A stretch of DNA of 64,000 bases, from NCBI RefSeq assembly GCF_003634585.1, contig NZ_RBLG01000002.1:558001-622000 (forward strand), in the 5' to 3' direction. This document shows, piece after piece, positions 50,444 through 58,614 of the stretch (positions within the stretch are counted from its first letter, which is position 1; every line of letters starts with the position of its first letter). The DNA comes from Gillisia mitskevichiae (GTDB lineage: Bacteria; Bacteroidota; Bacteroidia; Flavobacteriales; Flavobacteriaceae). The notes beneath the pieces were generated by a model. It did no database searches. It saw only the letters and a program-made list of their open reading frames with translations, and was not told the origin of the DNA. Both the position numbers and the translations under genes were made by a program.

Positions 50444-52444
50444 ATGAAATTCAAAATAAAATCAGATTACAAACCAACTGGGGACCAACCTCAAGCAATA
50501 AAAAAGCTAGTTTCTGGGATAGAAAAAAACGAGCAGTATCAAACTTTATTAGGAGTAACAGGTTCTGGAAAAACCTTTACGGTAGCAAATGTCATTGAAG
50601 AGATCCAACGACCAACTCTTATTTTGGCACATAATAAAACATTAGCCGCTCAGCTTTATTCAGAATTCAAACAATTTTTTCCTGATAATGCAGTGGAATA
50701 TTTTGTTAGTTATTATGATTACTACCAACCTGAAGCCTTTATACCTTCCTCTGGAACTTACATAGAAAAAGATCTCTCTATAAATGAAGAACTTGAAAAG
50801 CTTCGTTTAAGCACTACTTCTTCCCTATTAAGCGGAAGACGGGATATTTTAGTAGTGGCATCGGTTTCCTGTCTTTATGGTATCGGAAACCCTGTTGAAT
50901 TTAAAAAGAATGTGGTTTCTATTGAAAAAGACATGCACATTTCAAGAACGAAATTATTGCATAGGCTTGTTCAAAGTTTATACTCCAGAACTGAAGCAGA
51001 TTTTAATCATGGTAATTTCAGAATAAAAGGAGATACCGTAGATGTATTTCCAAGTTATGCTGACAATGCTTTTAGAATTCATTTTTTTGGAGATGATATA
51101 GAAGAAATTGAAGAATTTGATCCTCAGACGAATGAGGTTTTGGAGAAATATGAGAAATTAAATATCTATCCAGCAAATATGTTCGTGACTTCTCCAGATG
51201 TGCTGCAAGGTGCAATAAGAGAGATTCAGGATGACCTTGTGAAACAGGTAGATTATTTTCAGGATATAGGAAAACATCTGGAAGCAAAGCGCTTAGATGA
51301 ACGCACGAATTTTGATCTTGAAATGATAAGGGAATTAGGTTATTGTTCTGGGATCGAGAATTATTCGCGTTATTTGGATGGAAGACTCCCTGGTACAAGA
51401 CCCTTCTGTCTTTTAGATTATTTTCCAGATGATTATTTAATGGTGGTAGATGAAAGTCATGTTACCATCCCACAAGTGCATGCAATGTATGGTGGTGACC
51501 GTTCCAGAAAAGAGAACCTGGTAGATTACGGATTTAGATTACCAGCTGCAATGGACAACCGACCTCTCAAGTTTGAAGAGTATGAGGCCTTGCAAAATCA
51601 AGTTATCTATGTTAGTGCTACTCCTGCAGATTATGAATTACAAAAAACCGAAGGGGTTTATATAGAACAAGTAATTAGACCAACTGGATTGTTGGATCCA
51701 ATTATTGAGGTTCGCCCGAGTTTGAATCAGATTGACGACCTAATTGAAGAAATTCATATAAGAACAGAAAAAGATCAGCGAGTATTAGTTACCACTCTTA
51801 CTAAAAGAATGGCTGAGGAGCTTACAAAATATCTTACTCGCATTAATGTGAGATGTAGATATATTCATTCTGATGTGGATACGCTGGAACGCGTAGAAAT
51901 AATGCAAGACCTAAGAAAAGGAATTTTTGATGTACTTATTGGAGTGAACTTATTACGAGAAGGACTGGATCTTCCAGAAGTATCGCTTGTTGCCATTTTA
52001 GATGCCGATAAGGAAGGGTTTTTAAGAAGTAATAGATCCTTGACGCAAACTATTGGACGTGCAGCTAGGCATTTGGAAGGAAGAGCGATCATGTATGCAG
52101 ATAAGATCACGAATAGTATGCAAACAACTATAGATCAAACAAATTATAGACGTGAAAAGCAGATCGCTTACAACACTAAACATAATATTACACCAACAGC
52201 ATTGGTTAAAAGTATAGAAAGTTCTCTCGTTAAAGCGAAGATAGCTTATGAGATAGAAACTGCACCAACTTTAAAAGCTGCTGAAAAGGAAACAGAATAT
52301 TTCAGTAAACCCCAGTTAGAAAAACGAATTCGTTCTAAACGAAAGGAAATGGAAACAGCAGCTAAAGATTTGGATTTTATGACAGCTGCAAGACTTCGAG
52401 ATGAAATAAAAATGCTACAAGATAAAACCAAGGCCTTAAGTTAA
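50444..52444 (+). CDS. uvrB: Excinuclease ABC subunit B
   Basis: 666 residues. Damage-verifying helicase of nucleotide excision repair that takes DNA from UvrA and recruits UvrC. N-terminal YKPTGDQPQAIKKLVSGI, Walker A LLGVTGSGKTFTVANVI, the beta-hairpin YDYYQPEAFIPSSGTYIEKD, DEAD-type DESHVTIPQVHAMYGGDRSR, and helicase motif V/VI region LREGLDLPEVSLVAILDADK and QTIGRAARHLEGRAIMYADK. The C-terminal UVR domain (about 625-662, QLEKRIRSKRKEMETAAKDL) that contacts UvrC is present. Length is typical. Monocistronic between a T9SS substrate and a secreted repeat protein; no LexA-type operator was identified. Confidence 0.98.
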   Translation: MKFKIKSDYKPTGDQPQAIKKLVSGIEKNEQYQTLLGVTGSGKTFTVANVIEEIQRPTLILAHNKTLAAQLYSEFKQFFPDNAVEYFVSYYDYYQPEAFIPSSGTYIEKDLSINEELEKLRLSTTSSLLSGRRDILVVASVSCLYGIGNPVEFKKNVVSIEKDMHISRTKLLHRLVQSLYSRTEADFNHGNFRIKGDTVDVFPSYADNAFRIHFFGDDIEEIEEFDPQTNEVLEKYEKLNIYPANMFVTSPDVLQGAIREIQDDLVKQVDYFQDIGKHLEAKRLDERTNFDLEMIRELGYCSGIENYSRYLDGRLPGTRPFCLLDYFPDDYLMVVDESHVTIPQVHAMYGGDRSRKENLVDYGFRLPAAMDNRPLKFEEYEALQNQVIYVSATPADYELQKTEGVYIEQVIRPTGLLDPIIEVRPSLNQIDDLIEEIHIRTEKDQRVLVTTLTKRMAEELTKYLTRINVRCRYIHSDVDTLERVEIMQDLRKGIFDVLIGVNLLREGLDLPEVSLVAILDADKEGFLRSNRSLTQTIGRAARHLEGRAIMYADKITNSMQTTIDQTNYRREKQIAYNTKHNITPTALVKSIESSLVKAKIAYEIETAPTLKAAEKETEYFSKPQLEKRIRSKRKEMETAAKDLDFMTAARLRDEIKMLQDKTKALS

Positions 52445-52584
52445 AATAAGCTTATGTGTTAATATTTAATTTTTTAACGTTAAATGTTTCCATAATTAAC
52501 TCATAATCAATTATTTAATTTAATATCTTTAAAATTCATTATTCACATTAACCCTATTTATTGTGTTGGTTAATTGTGTTATAG

Positions 52585-53796
52585 ATGAGATATTATGTGC
52601 TTACTTTTTTATTTTTACCATTAATCGCTTTTTGCCAAGTTGGTATAAATACATCGTCACCCAAGGCTCAATTAGACATTGTTTCAAATTCCCCCGATAC
52701 TCCACTTGGAATTGATGGATTATTAATTCCTAGAATCCACAAATTTCCAGTTGATCCTCCCTCGAAAGACCAGCATGGTATGTTGGTCTTTTTAAATTCT
52801 ATAAGCCTCTCACCAAAAAGCGGCTTTTACTTTTGGAATAATGATTCCCTAAAATGGGAAGCTTTATCTGGAATTGCTTCAGAAAATTTCTATAAACCAA
52901 GTACTACAGTGAGTCCAAATAATATTACAGATCCACTTTTTAGGACAGGAAATATTGGAATTGGAACTCAAGATATCACCTCTAAATTACAGATCGCTTT
53001 AAACTCTTCTACAGATGCTGCAATAAAGAAAGGACTAGAAGTAGATAATAATAATCCCACGGTGGATAATCTTACAACCTATGGCATAATTAGCGACAAC
53101 CGTAGCGCAACCAATGGTAATAAATATGGAATTAAGAATAATGTAGGTGGAGTTGGAATAGGGATACATTATGGTATTTTTAATGAAACTTATCAAAATT
53201 CCGGCACTAACGATATTTACGGGATCTTTAACAGAGTTGGAAAAACCTTCGGAACAAATAGCAGTAATTATGGTATTTTTAGTGAAATAGGACAAATTAC
53301 TGGAACAGGTAAAATATATGGCGTTTATAGCGTGGCTTATGGAAGCAATCCAGATAAAGTATATGCCGGCTATTTTGCAGGTAGATTAGGCATTGGCAAT
53401 ACACCAACCGAGGAATATGTTTTCCCGGCAACAAGAGGAAGTAATTCTCAGGTTTTAATATTAGATTCTTCTGGTAACATGAATTGGAGCTATCCTAATA
53501 CTCAAAACTATGTGAGCACCGGGAGCGCAACTGGAGACTTCCTTATTACTGAAGATGTAGGTACTTTAAGAATAAATAATGATCTAACACAAGTAATTAT
53601 TCCTCCTGCAAATATTAATAAAGGTAGAATTATAAGAATAATAGGTTGGGATGGAATTGGTGCTAAGAATTTTATTTTTTCCAATGCAGATAATCTATAT
53701 GATGTTCGTAATAATGCTTTGGTAACTTCCATTGGAGCTAACCAAATTTACACTATTCAGAGCGCTGGGAATCGCTGGATACTTTTAAATAAATAA
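52585..53796 (+). CDS. Secreted protein with about seven YGI-type repeats
   Basis: 403 residues, Sec signal peptide (cleavage after AFC/Q region at about 17-18). The opening VGINTSSPKAQLDIVSNSPD is a signature of Bacteroidetes surface proteins. Residues about 165-265 carry short repeats with Tyr-Gly-Ile/Val at 166, 181, 196, 212, 229 and 245 and a related YAGYF at about 260, a period of 15-17 residues that suggests a beta-solenoid. The C-terminal part (310-403) is a separate beta-rich module (TGDFLITEDVGTLRINNDLT). No T9SS C-terminal domain was recognised. It is probably a surface or extracellular structural protein. A bidirectional terminator follows its stop. Confidence 0.8.
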   Translation: MRYYVLTFLFLPLIAFCQVGINTSSPKAQLDIVSNSPDTPLGIDGLLIPRIHKFPVDPPSKDQHGMLVFLNSISLSPKSGFYFWNNDSLKWEALSGIASENFYKPSTTVSPNNITDPLFRTGNIGIGTQDITSKLQIALNSSTDAAIKKGLEVDNNNPTVDNLTTYGIISDNRSATNGNKYGIKNNVGGVGIGIHYGIFNETYQNSGTNDIYGIFNRVGKTFGTNSSNYGIFSEIGQITGTGKIYGVYSVAYGSNPDKVYAGYFAGRLGIGNTPTEEYVFPATRGSNSQVLILDSSGNMNWSYPNTQNYVSTGSATGDFLITEDVGTLRINNDLTQVIIPPANINKGRIIRIIGWDGIGAKNFIFSNADNLYDVRNNALVTSIGANQIYTIQSAGNRWILLNK

Positions 53797-53820
53797 AAGC
53801 ACCAAGTGGTGCTTTTATTT
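53791..53820. terminator. Palindromic terminator between the repeat protein and hsp20
   Basis: Perfect inverted repeat: AAATAAAAGCACCA (53791-53804) and TGGTGCTTTTATTT (53807-53820). The T-rich and A-rich flanks suit both convergent genes. Confidence 0.85.
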
Positions 53821-53842
53821 ATTTAAACCTAATAAGCTACTA

Positions 53843-54286
53843 CTATTCAATTTCAATCATTCTTTTTGCCTGTAGTTTTGCTTCTTCTTTTTTAGGAAGT
53901 TTAATTTCCAAAACTCCATTTGAATAATTAGCAGTAATCTTATTGCTTTCTACAGATTCTGGTAAAGTGAAGGCTCTTCTAAAATTATTGTAATTAAATT
54001 CTTTTCTGGTGAACCTAGCATTGGTCTCTGTAGATTCATGTTCTTCCTTAACTTCAGAAGAGATAGTTAATACATCGTTATCCAACTCGATATTAAACTG
54101 ATCTTTCGATTTTCCAGGTGCAGCAACAGCAATAATAAAATTCTCTTCATTTTCTAGAATATTTACTGCAGGAATTCTGGAACCAACACCTCCAGTATTT
54201 GTAGTTCCTCCAAGCCAATCGTTTTTAAAAATATCATCAAAAACAGATGGCAACCATTGATCTTCATTTCTTTTAATTAAGTTCAT
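53843..54286 (-). CDS. Hsp20/alpha-crystallin small heat shock protein
   Basis: 147 residues, small heat shock protein of the alpha-crystallin fold. An N-terminal arm (MNLIKRNEDQWLPSVFDDIF) precedes the alpha-crystallin domain at about 35-130: VNILENEENFIIAVAAPGKS, LDNDVLTISSEVKEEHEST, RAFTLPESVESNKITANYSN and the conserved A-x-x-x-N-G-V-L-x-I-x-L-P signature (ANYSNGVLEIKLPKKEEAKL). It is an ATP-independent holdase that prevents aggregation on heating. A candidate inverted repeat lies about 100 bases upstream (54389-54399). Convergent with the repeat-protein gene. Confidence 0.95.
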   Translation of the reverse strand: MNLIKRNEDQWLPSVFDDIFKNDWLGGTTNTGGVGSRIPAVNILENEENFIIAVAAPGKSKDQFNIELDNDVLTISSEVKEEHESTETNARFTRKEFNYNNFRRAFTLPESVESNKITANYSNGVLEIKLPKKEEAKLQAKRMIEIE

Positions 54287-54388
54287 AACATCAAATTTTT
54301 AATTAATACTAGTTTCATTTTTTTAATATCAAATTAAATTCCAGACCATATTTTCTGAAATTTTGTCTTCTAGCATCACAAAAAATAT

Positions 54389-54399
54389 GTCATTTTGAC
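54389..54399. promoter_or_regulatory. Small inverted repeat upstream of hsp20
   Basis: GTCA-TTT-TGAC, an 11-base inverted repeat in the divergent gap between hsp20 and the DUF2254 gene. It could be an operator for a stress regulator, but it is short and AT-rich. I see it once only. Confidence 0.25.
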
Positions 54400-54488
54400 T
54401 TTTATAACTGAAACAAAAACTAAAATAATGTAAACTACATAGAAGCCTAAATCTTAAAATGCTATTTTTAAAACCTGAAAACTTCTTC

Positions 54489-55799
54489 ATGAAAAAATTA
54501 CTTTATAGAGCCCTATCCTTCTTTAATATTGTTGAAAGCAAGATCGCCTTCTACCCTACTGTTTTAGCAATATTCGGAATCTTTTTTGCCTTTCTATTAT
54601 TGTATTTTGAAAATCTTGGAGTTTCAAAATATCTGTTAGAAAAAGCTCCAGCATTAGTGGTAGATAATGGAAATACTGCTATGACCATATTGTCTGCGTT
54701 AATTTCTGGACTCATATCGGTTATCGTTTTTAGCTTTTCTATGGTTATGCTTTTATTAAGTCAAGCTTCGAGTAATTATTCCCCAAGATTATTACCAGGT
54801 CTTATTTCAGATAAAAAACACCAGATAATTCTAGGGATCTACCTATCCACCATACTGTATAATATTTTCATTTTGTTTTCTATCCAACCTACTGGAGATA
54901 AATATCAAATTCCAGGTTTTGCAGTGCTAATGGGAATCATAGGAACTGTAATATGTATTTATGCATTTATCTTTTTTATTCATAATATCTCACAGTCCAT
55001 ACAAATTAGCAACATATTAAAGAAGATCTATAGTCAGTCTAAAATAAGGATGACCGAGGTTATTGAAAAGGAATCCACTCATTTAGCTCCTTTCCCTGAT
55101 AGTGAAGATTGGTACGAATATCACTCAGAAAAAAGTGGGTATCTACAAAACATGTCTTATACTAATATGATAGATTTCTGTATAGAAAATGACACTCAGC
55201 TTCATATAATTCCTTTTAAAGGAAGTTTTATTTTAAATGGTATTCCTTTGTTTAGATCTAGAAATGAACTCAATAAAGACCAGGTAACTCAAATTTTAAG
55301 TAATATTAGCTTTGCCCGAGAAGAGTTGGTAGAAGATAATTATATATTAGGTTTTAAACAGCTAACCGAAGTTATTGTGAAAGCGATGTCTCCAGGAATT
55401 AACGACCCTGGAACTGCCATTAATGCTATAGATTATCTTACAGAATTGTTCGCATTAAGAATGCAGAAAAAAGATATTAATGTGATTCGAAGAGATGAAG
55501 CTGCTTTTTTAAAGATCACAACAGTAAATTTTAAAGAGCTTATTTATCAGGTAATGGTAGCAATTAGAACCTATTGTAAGCATGATGTAACTCTCAATCA
55601 GAAGTTATTAATCATGTTACATTACCTACTTCAGCAAGAAACCTATAATGAAGATTATTATAATATTATAAAAGCAGAAGCTACATTATTGCTTACAGAT
55701 GCAAAGGAAGCAGTAACAAATACTGCCGATGTAGATAGATTAATTAGTTTGGCTGAAAGCTTAACGTTCCAAGTAAATAATACCACCACAAATGCATAA
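54489..55799 (+). CDS. DUF2254 membrane protein
   Basis: 436 residues from the ATG at 54489; an in-frame ATG at 54459 would add ten polar residues and cannot be excluded. Four hydrophobic helices are visible at about residues 24-46, 66-95, 113-133 and 145-166. A large cytoplasmic domain follows, holding ESTHLAPFPDSEDWYEYHSE, VTQILSNISFAREELVEDNY and the conserved VKAMSPGINDPGTAINAIDY. DUF2254 is widespread and of unknown function. It overlaps the esterase gene by 8 bases. Confidence 0.85.
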   Translation: MKKLLYRALSFFNIVESKIAFYPTVLAIFGIFFAFLLLYFENLGVSKYLLEKAPALVVDNGNTAMTILSALISGLISVIVFSFSMVMLLLSQASSNYSPRLLPGLISDKKHQIILGIYLSTILYNIFILFSIQPTGDKYQIPGFAVLMGIIGTVICIYAFIFFIHNISQSIQISNILKKIYSQSKIRMTEVIEKESTHLAPFPDSEDWYEYHSEKSGYLQNMSYTNMIDFCIENDTQLHIIPFKGSFILNGIPLFRSRNELNKDQVTQILSNISFAREELVEDNYILGFKQLTEVIVKAMSPGINDPGTAINAIDYLTELFALRMQKKDINVIRRDEAAFLKITTVNFKELIYQVMVAIRTYCKHDVTLNQKLLIMLHYLLQQETYNEDYYNIIKAEATLLLTDAKEAVTNTADVDRLISLAESLTFQVNNTTTNA

Positions 55800-56619
55800 A
55801 AATACATTCTTAAAAACCTGCTTTATAATTCTAGCGTTCTTGGTTGTTAACCTTACAATCGCTCAATCTTCCGCTTCTAAAAGCGTAAGTAGCTTTTTAA
55901 TTGATGCCCCACAACTGGATACTATAAAAAAAATATGGGTGTATTTACCAAAAACCTATACCCCAAACGCAAAAAAATACCCTGTGCTTTATCTTCAAGA
56001 TGCACAAAATTTATTTGATAGATCCACTTCATATTCTGGAGAATGGAAGGTAGATGAAACCTTGGATAGTCTAGATCTACCATTAATTGTAATAGGAATT
56101 GAACATGGAAATGAAAAAAGAATAGATGAATTAACTCCTTATCCTCATCCCGAATATAAGGGTGGAAAAGCAGATGCTTATCTAGATTTTATCCTGAACA
56201 CACTAAAACCCAAAATAGATTCACTTTATAACACTTCCCCAACTGCTAAGAACACCTTTATTGGAGGGAGCTCGTTAGGAGGGCTTTTTGCTTATTATGC
56301 AACATTAAAGCATCCAGATATCTTTGGTAAAGCATTAGTCTTTTCTCCTAGTTTTTGGTATTCTGAAGACATTTTTAATTTAACAGAAAGTGCAGAATTG
56401 AACAGTCTTTCTAAAAATCAATTTTACTTTAGGGCTGGCGAAAAAGAAAGTGAAACAATGGTACCCTTGATGCTAAAAATGAAAGAACTACTTTCTTCTA
56501 AACAAATTTCAGAGGCACAAATAAATATCGAAGCTGTTCCCAACGGAGAACACAATGAAGCTTTTTGGGCAAGCTTGTTCCCAGAAGCTGCGCTTTGGTT
56601 AATGGATCTAGAAAAATAA
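55792..56619 (+). CDS. Secreted esterase-type alpha/beta hydrolase (PF00756-like)
   Basis: 275 residues with a Sec signal peptide (hydrophobic residues 6-23). Alpha/beta hydrolase: RDY-like start (IKKIWVYLPKTYTPNAKKYP), YLQDAQNLFDRSTSYSGEW, the nucleophile elbow FIGGSSLGGLFAYYATL (Ser in GSSLG), and a C-terminal His region in VPNGEHNEAFWASLF. This is the putative esterase family (esterase D / siderophore- or carbohydrate-esterase-like). The substrate is unknown. It overlaps the DUF2254 gene by 8 bases and ends before a long perfect hairpin. Confidence 0.9.
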   Translation: MHKNTFLKTCFIILAFLVVNLTIAQSSASKSVSSFLIDAPQLDTIKKIWVYLPKTYTPNAKKYPVLYLQDAQNLFDRSTSYSGEWKVDETLDSLDLPLIVIGIEHGNEKRIDELTPYPHPEYKGGKADAYLDFILNTLKPKIDSLYNTSPTAKNTFIGGSSLGGLFAYYATLKHPDIFGKALVFSPSFWYSEDIFNLTESAELNSLSKNQFYFRAGEKESETMVPLMLKMKELLSSKQISEAQINIEAVPNGEHNEAFWASLFPEAALWLMDLEK

Positions 56620-56648
56620 CTTAAATTCTCAAAAAGCTTTAATCAAAT

Positions 56649-56691
56649 AAGCATGAAGCCATGAATATTTTATATTCATGGCTTCATGCTT
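56649..56691. terminator. 20-bp perfect hairpin between convergent esterase and DUF885 genes
   Basis: Arms 56649-56668 and 56672-56691 are exact reverse complements over 20 bases with a 3-base loop (TTT). It lies 30 bases after the esterase stop and 40 bases from the DUF885 stop. It lacks a strong T-run on either strand, so it may act as a bidirectional terminator or as an RNA-stabilising end. Confidence 0.7.
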
Positions 56692-56730
56692 TTAAATTTC
56701 CTAAAAAAAGAGTTTAAACTTTTAGAACAA

Positions 56731-58560
56731 CTAGGTTGTCTTCTTAGATTTCACCCATTCCTGTACCATTTCTTCTAAAATATTAAGTGGTACTGCACCA
56801 TTAGTTAATACAACATCGTGAAATTCTCTAATATCGAAATCTTCTCCTAATTGTATTTTTGCTTCTTCTCTTAGCTCAACGATCTTATTCATGCCTATTT
56901 TATAAGCAGTTGCTTGTCCGGGCATTACAATATGTCTTTCCACCATTTTCACACAATCACTCTCAGCATTTGGAGTATTCTCTTTATAATAAGCGATACC
57001 TTCTTCCCTAGTCCATTTTTTAGCATGTATTCCAGTGTCTACTACCAATCTACATGATCTCCAAAGCTCCATTGCCAATCTTCCAAAATCTGAATAAGGA
57101 TCTTTATAAAAGCCCATTTCTTTAGGGATCAATTCGCTGTATAAACCCCAACCCTCTGTGTAGGCTGTATAAGATGAAAATTTCCTGAACATTGGAATAC
57201 TATCTAATTCTTGAGCTATTGCAATTTGCATATGGTGTCCCGGAATCCCTTCATGAAAAGCCAAAGCTTCCATTTGATAGGTTGGCATAGCACTCATATC
57301 ATATAAATTTGCATAATATGTTCCAGGTCTGGAACCATCGATTGCTGGCTGCTGATAAAATGCTTTTCCGGCACTTTTCTCTCTAAAGGCTTCCACAGCT
57401 TTTACTACAATATCTGCTTTGGGTTTTGTAATGAAAAGCTCATTTAGTTTCCCCTTCATATTATTTATCAAACCTGTAGCTTCAGTTAAATAACGCTTTT
57501 TTCCTTCAGCTGTATTTGGATAATAGAATTGCTTATCGGTGCGCATAAATTCAAAGAAATCTTGTAAAGACCCTTTAAATCCAGTCGTTTTCATGATCTC
57601 TTCCATTTCTCTATGGATTCTACCTACTTCACTTAATCCAATTTCATGAATTTCATTTGCCGTTAAGCTCGTGGTGGTTATCCGTTTAAGCCGATTATTG
57701 TAATAATCTTCTCCCTTAGGGAATTTCCAAGCTCCATGATCTGTAGTGGCACGCTGCTGTTGGTCTTCTAGTACTGCAATTAGATTCTCGTAGCCTTTTC
57801 TTACAGAGGTATTTAGAGCATTTTCTGCCTTATTAATAAGTACAACTTGCTCTTCCTCTGTTAACTTCAAATTCTTAACCTTATTTTTAAAATCCTCCAG
57901 TAAAGTACTCGCCTCATTAGAATTTGTAAAGGGTTTACCCTTAATTACATTTTGGGAATCCTCGATGACTTTTTCAAAAACAAATTTAGGAGGTAAGATC
58001 CCGTTTTGTTCTCTCACCTTTAATCCCTCCACAATTTGTTCGATCACCTTTGGAATACCATTCAATCTTGCTATATAGGCTTCAGCATCTGCTAAAGAAT
58101 CTATACGATGCATGTTAATTAAAAAGGCTGGTAATTCGGCATGATAGCCATGCATTTGGTTTATAGGATAATTATAAAAACGGTAATCATAATCTGTTAT
58201 TTCATCCTTTAGTCTTTGCTTAGCTAATCTATAGCTTAACTGAGTACTTTCATCTAAACCGGCTTCATCTATATTCTTATTAAGGTAATCCAATCTCTTT
58301 TTAGCCTTTTCTAGATCGTCCTTATATTTTTGAGAGGAAAAATCATCCCATTTCCCATAATCGGTTTTTCTACCTAACATGGTTTGCAACATAGGAGAAT
58401 CTGCTACGTCCTTTTCAAATTCAGCATCGAAATGAGCATTTAATTCTGCTGAACTTTTTTTAATTATAGAGTCGGATAATTCTTTATCTGAAACATCATC
58501 CTTACAGGAAAACATCGTTAATATGGATAAAAGAAGAATACTTTTTATTTTGAATTTCAT
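56731..58560 (-). CDS. DUF885 lipoprotein, putative zinc metalloprotease
   Basis: 609 residues. The signal peptide ends in a lipobox TMFSC (Cys19). The long DUF885 domain (about 40-600) is mostly helical and contains AFHEGIPGHHMQIAIAQELD, in which HExxxxH-H resembles the HExxH zinc site of M2/M3-like gluzincins, plus SSYTAYTEGWGLYSELIPKE downstream (Glu ligand). This suggests a periplasmic or surface peptidase. Substrate unknown. It is the last gene of the minus-strand series dsbD-CocE-DUF885; 54 bases separate it from the CocE gene. Confidence 0.88.
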   Translation of the reverse strand: MKFKIKSILLLSILTMFSCKDDVSDKELSDSIIKKSSAELNAHFDAEFEKDVADSPMLQTMLGRKTDYGKWDDFSSQKYKDDLEKAKKRLDYLNKNIDEAGLDESTQLSYRLAKQRLKDEITDYDYRFYNYPINQMHGYHAELPAFLINMHRIDSLADAEAYIARLNGIPKVIEQIVEGLKVREQNGILPPKFVFEKVIEDSQNVIKGKPFTNSNEASTLLEDFKNKVKNLKLTEEEQVVLINKAENALNTSVRKGYENLIAVLEDQQQRATTDHGAWKFPKGEDYYNNRLKRITTTSLTANEIHEIGLSEVGRIHREMEEIMKTTGFKGSLQDFFEFMRTDKQFYYPNTAEGKKRYLTEATGLINNMKGKLNELFITKPKADIVVKAVEAFREKSAGKAFYQQPAIDGSRPGTYYANLYDMSAMPTYQMEALAFHEGIPGHHMQIAIAQELDSIPMFRKFSSYTAYTEGWGLYSELIPKEMGFYKDPYSDFGRLAMELWRSCRLVVDTGIHAKKWTREEGIAYYKENTPNAESDCVKMVERHIVMPGQATAYKIGMNKIVELREEAKIQLGEDFDIREFHDVVLTNGAVPLNILEEMVQEWVKSKKTT

Positions 58561-58614
58561 TAAATTAAATTTAAGTGATTTGTGTTTTTATGTAAAACTG
58601 ACTTATAATTAATT

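Noticed and set aside
52540-52584. Short direct repeat ATTGTGTT upstream of the YGI-repeat protein
   Set aside because: Two copies of eight AT-rich bases in an AT-rich region are not above chance.
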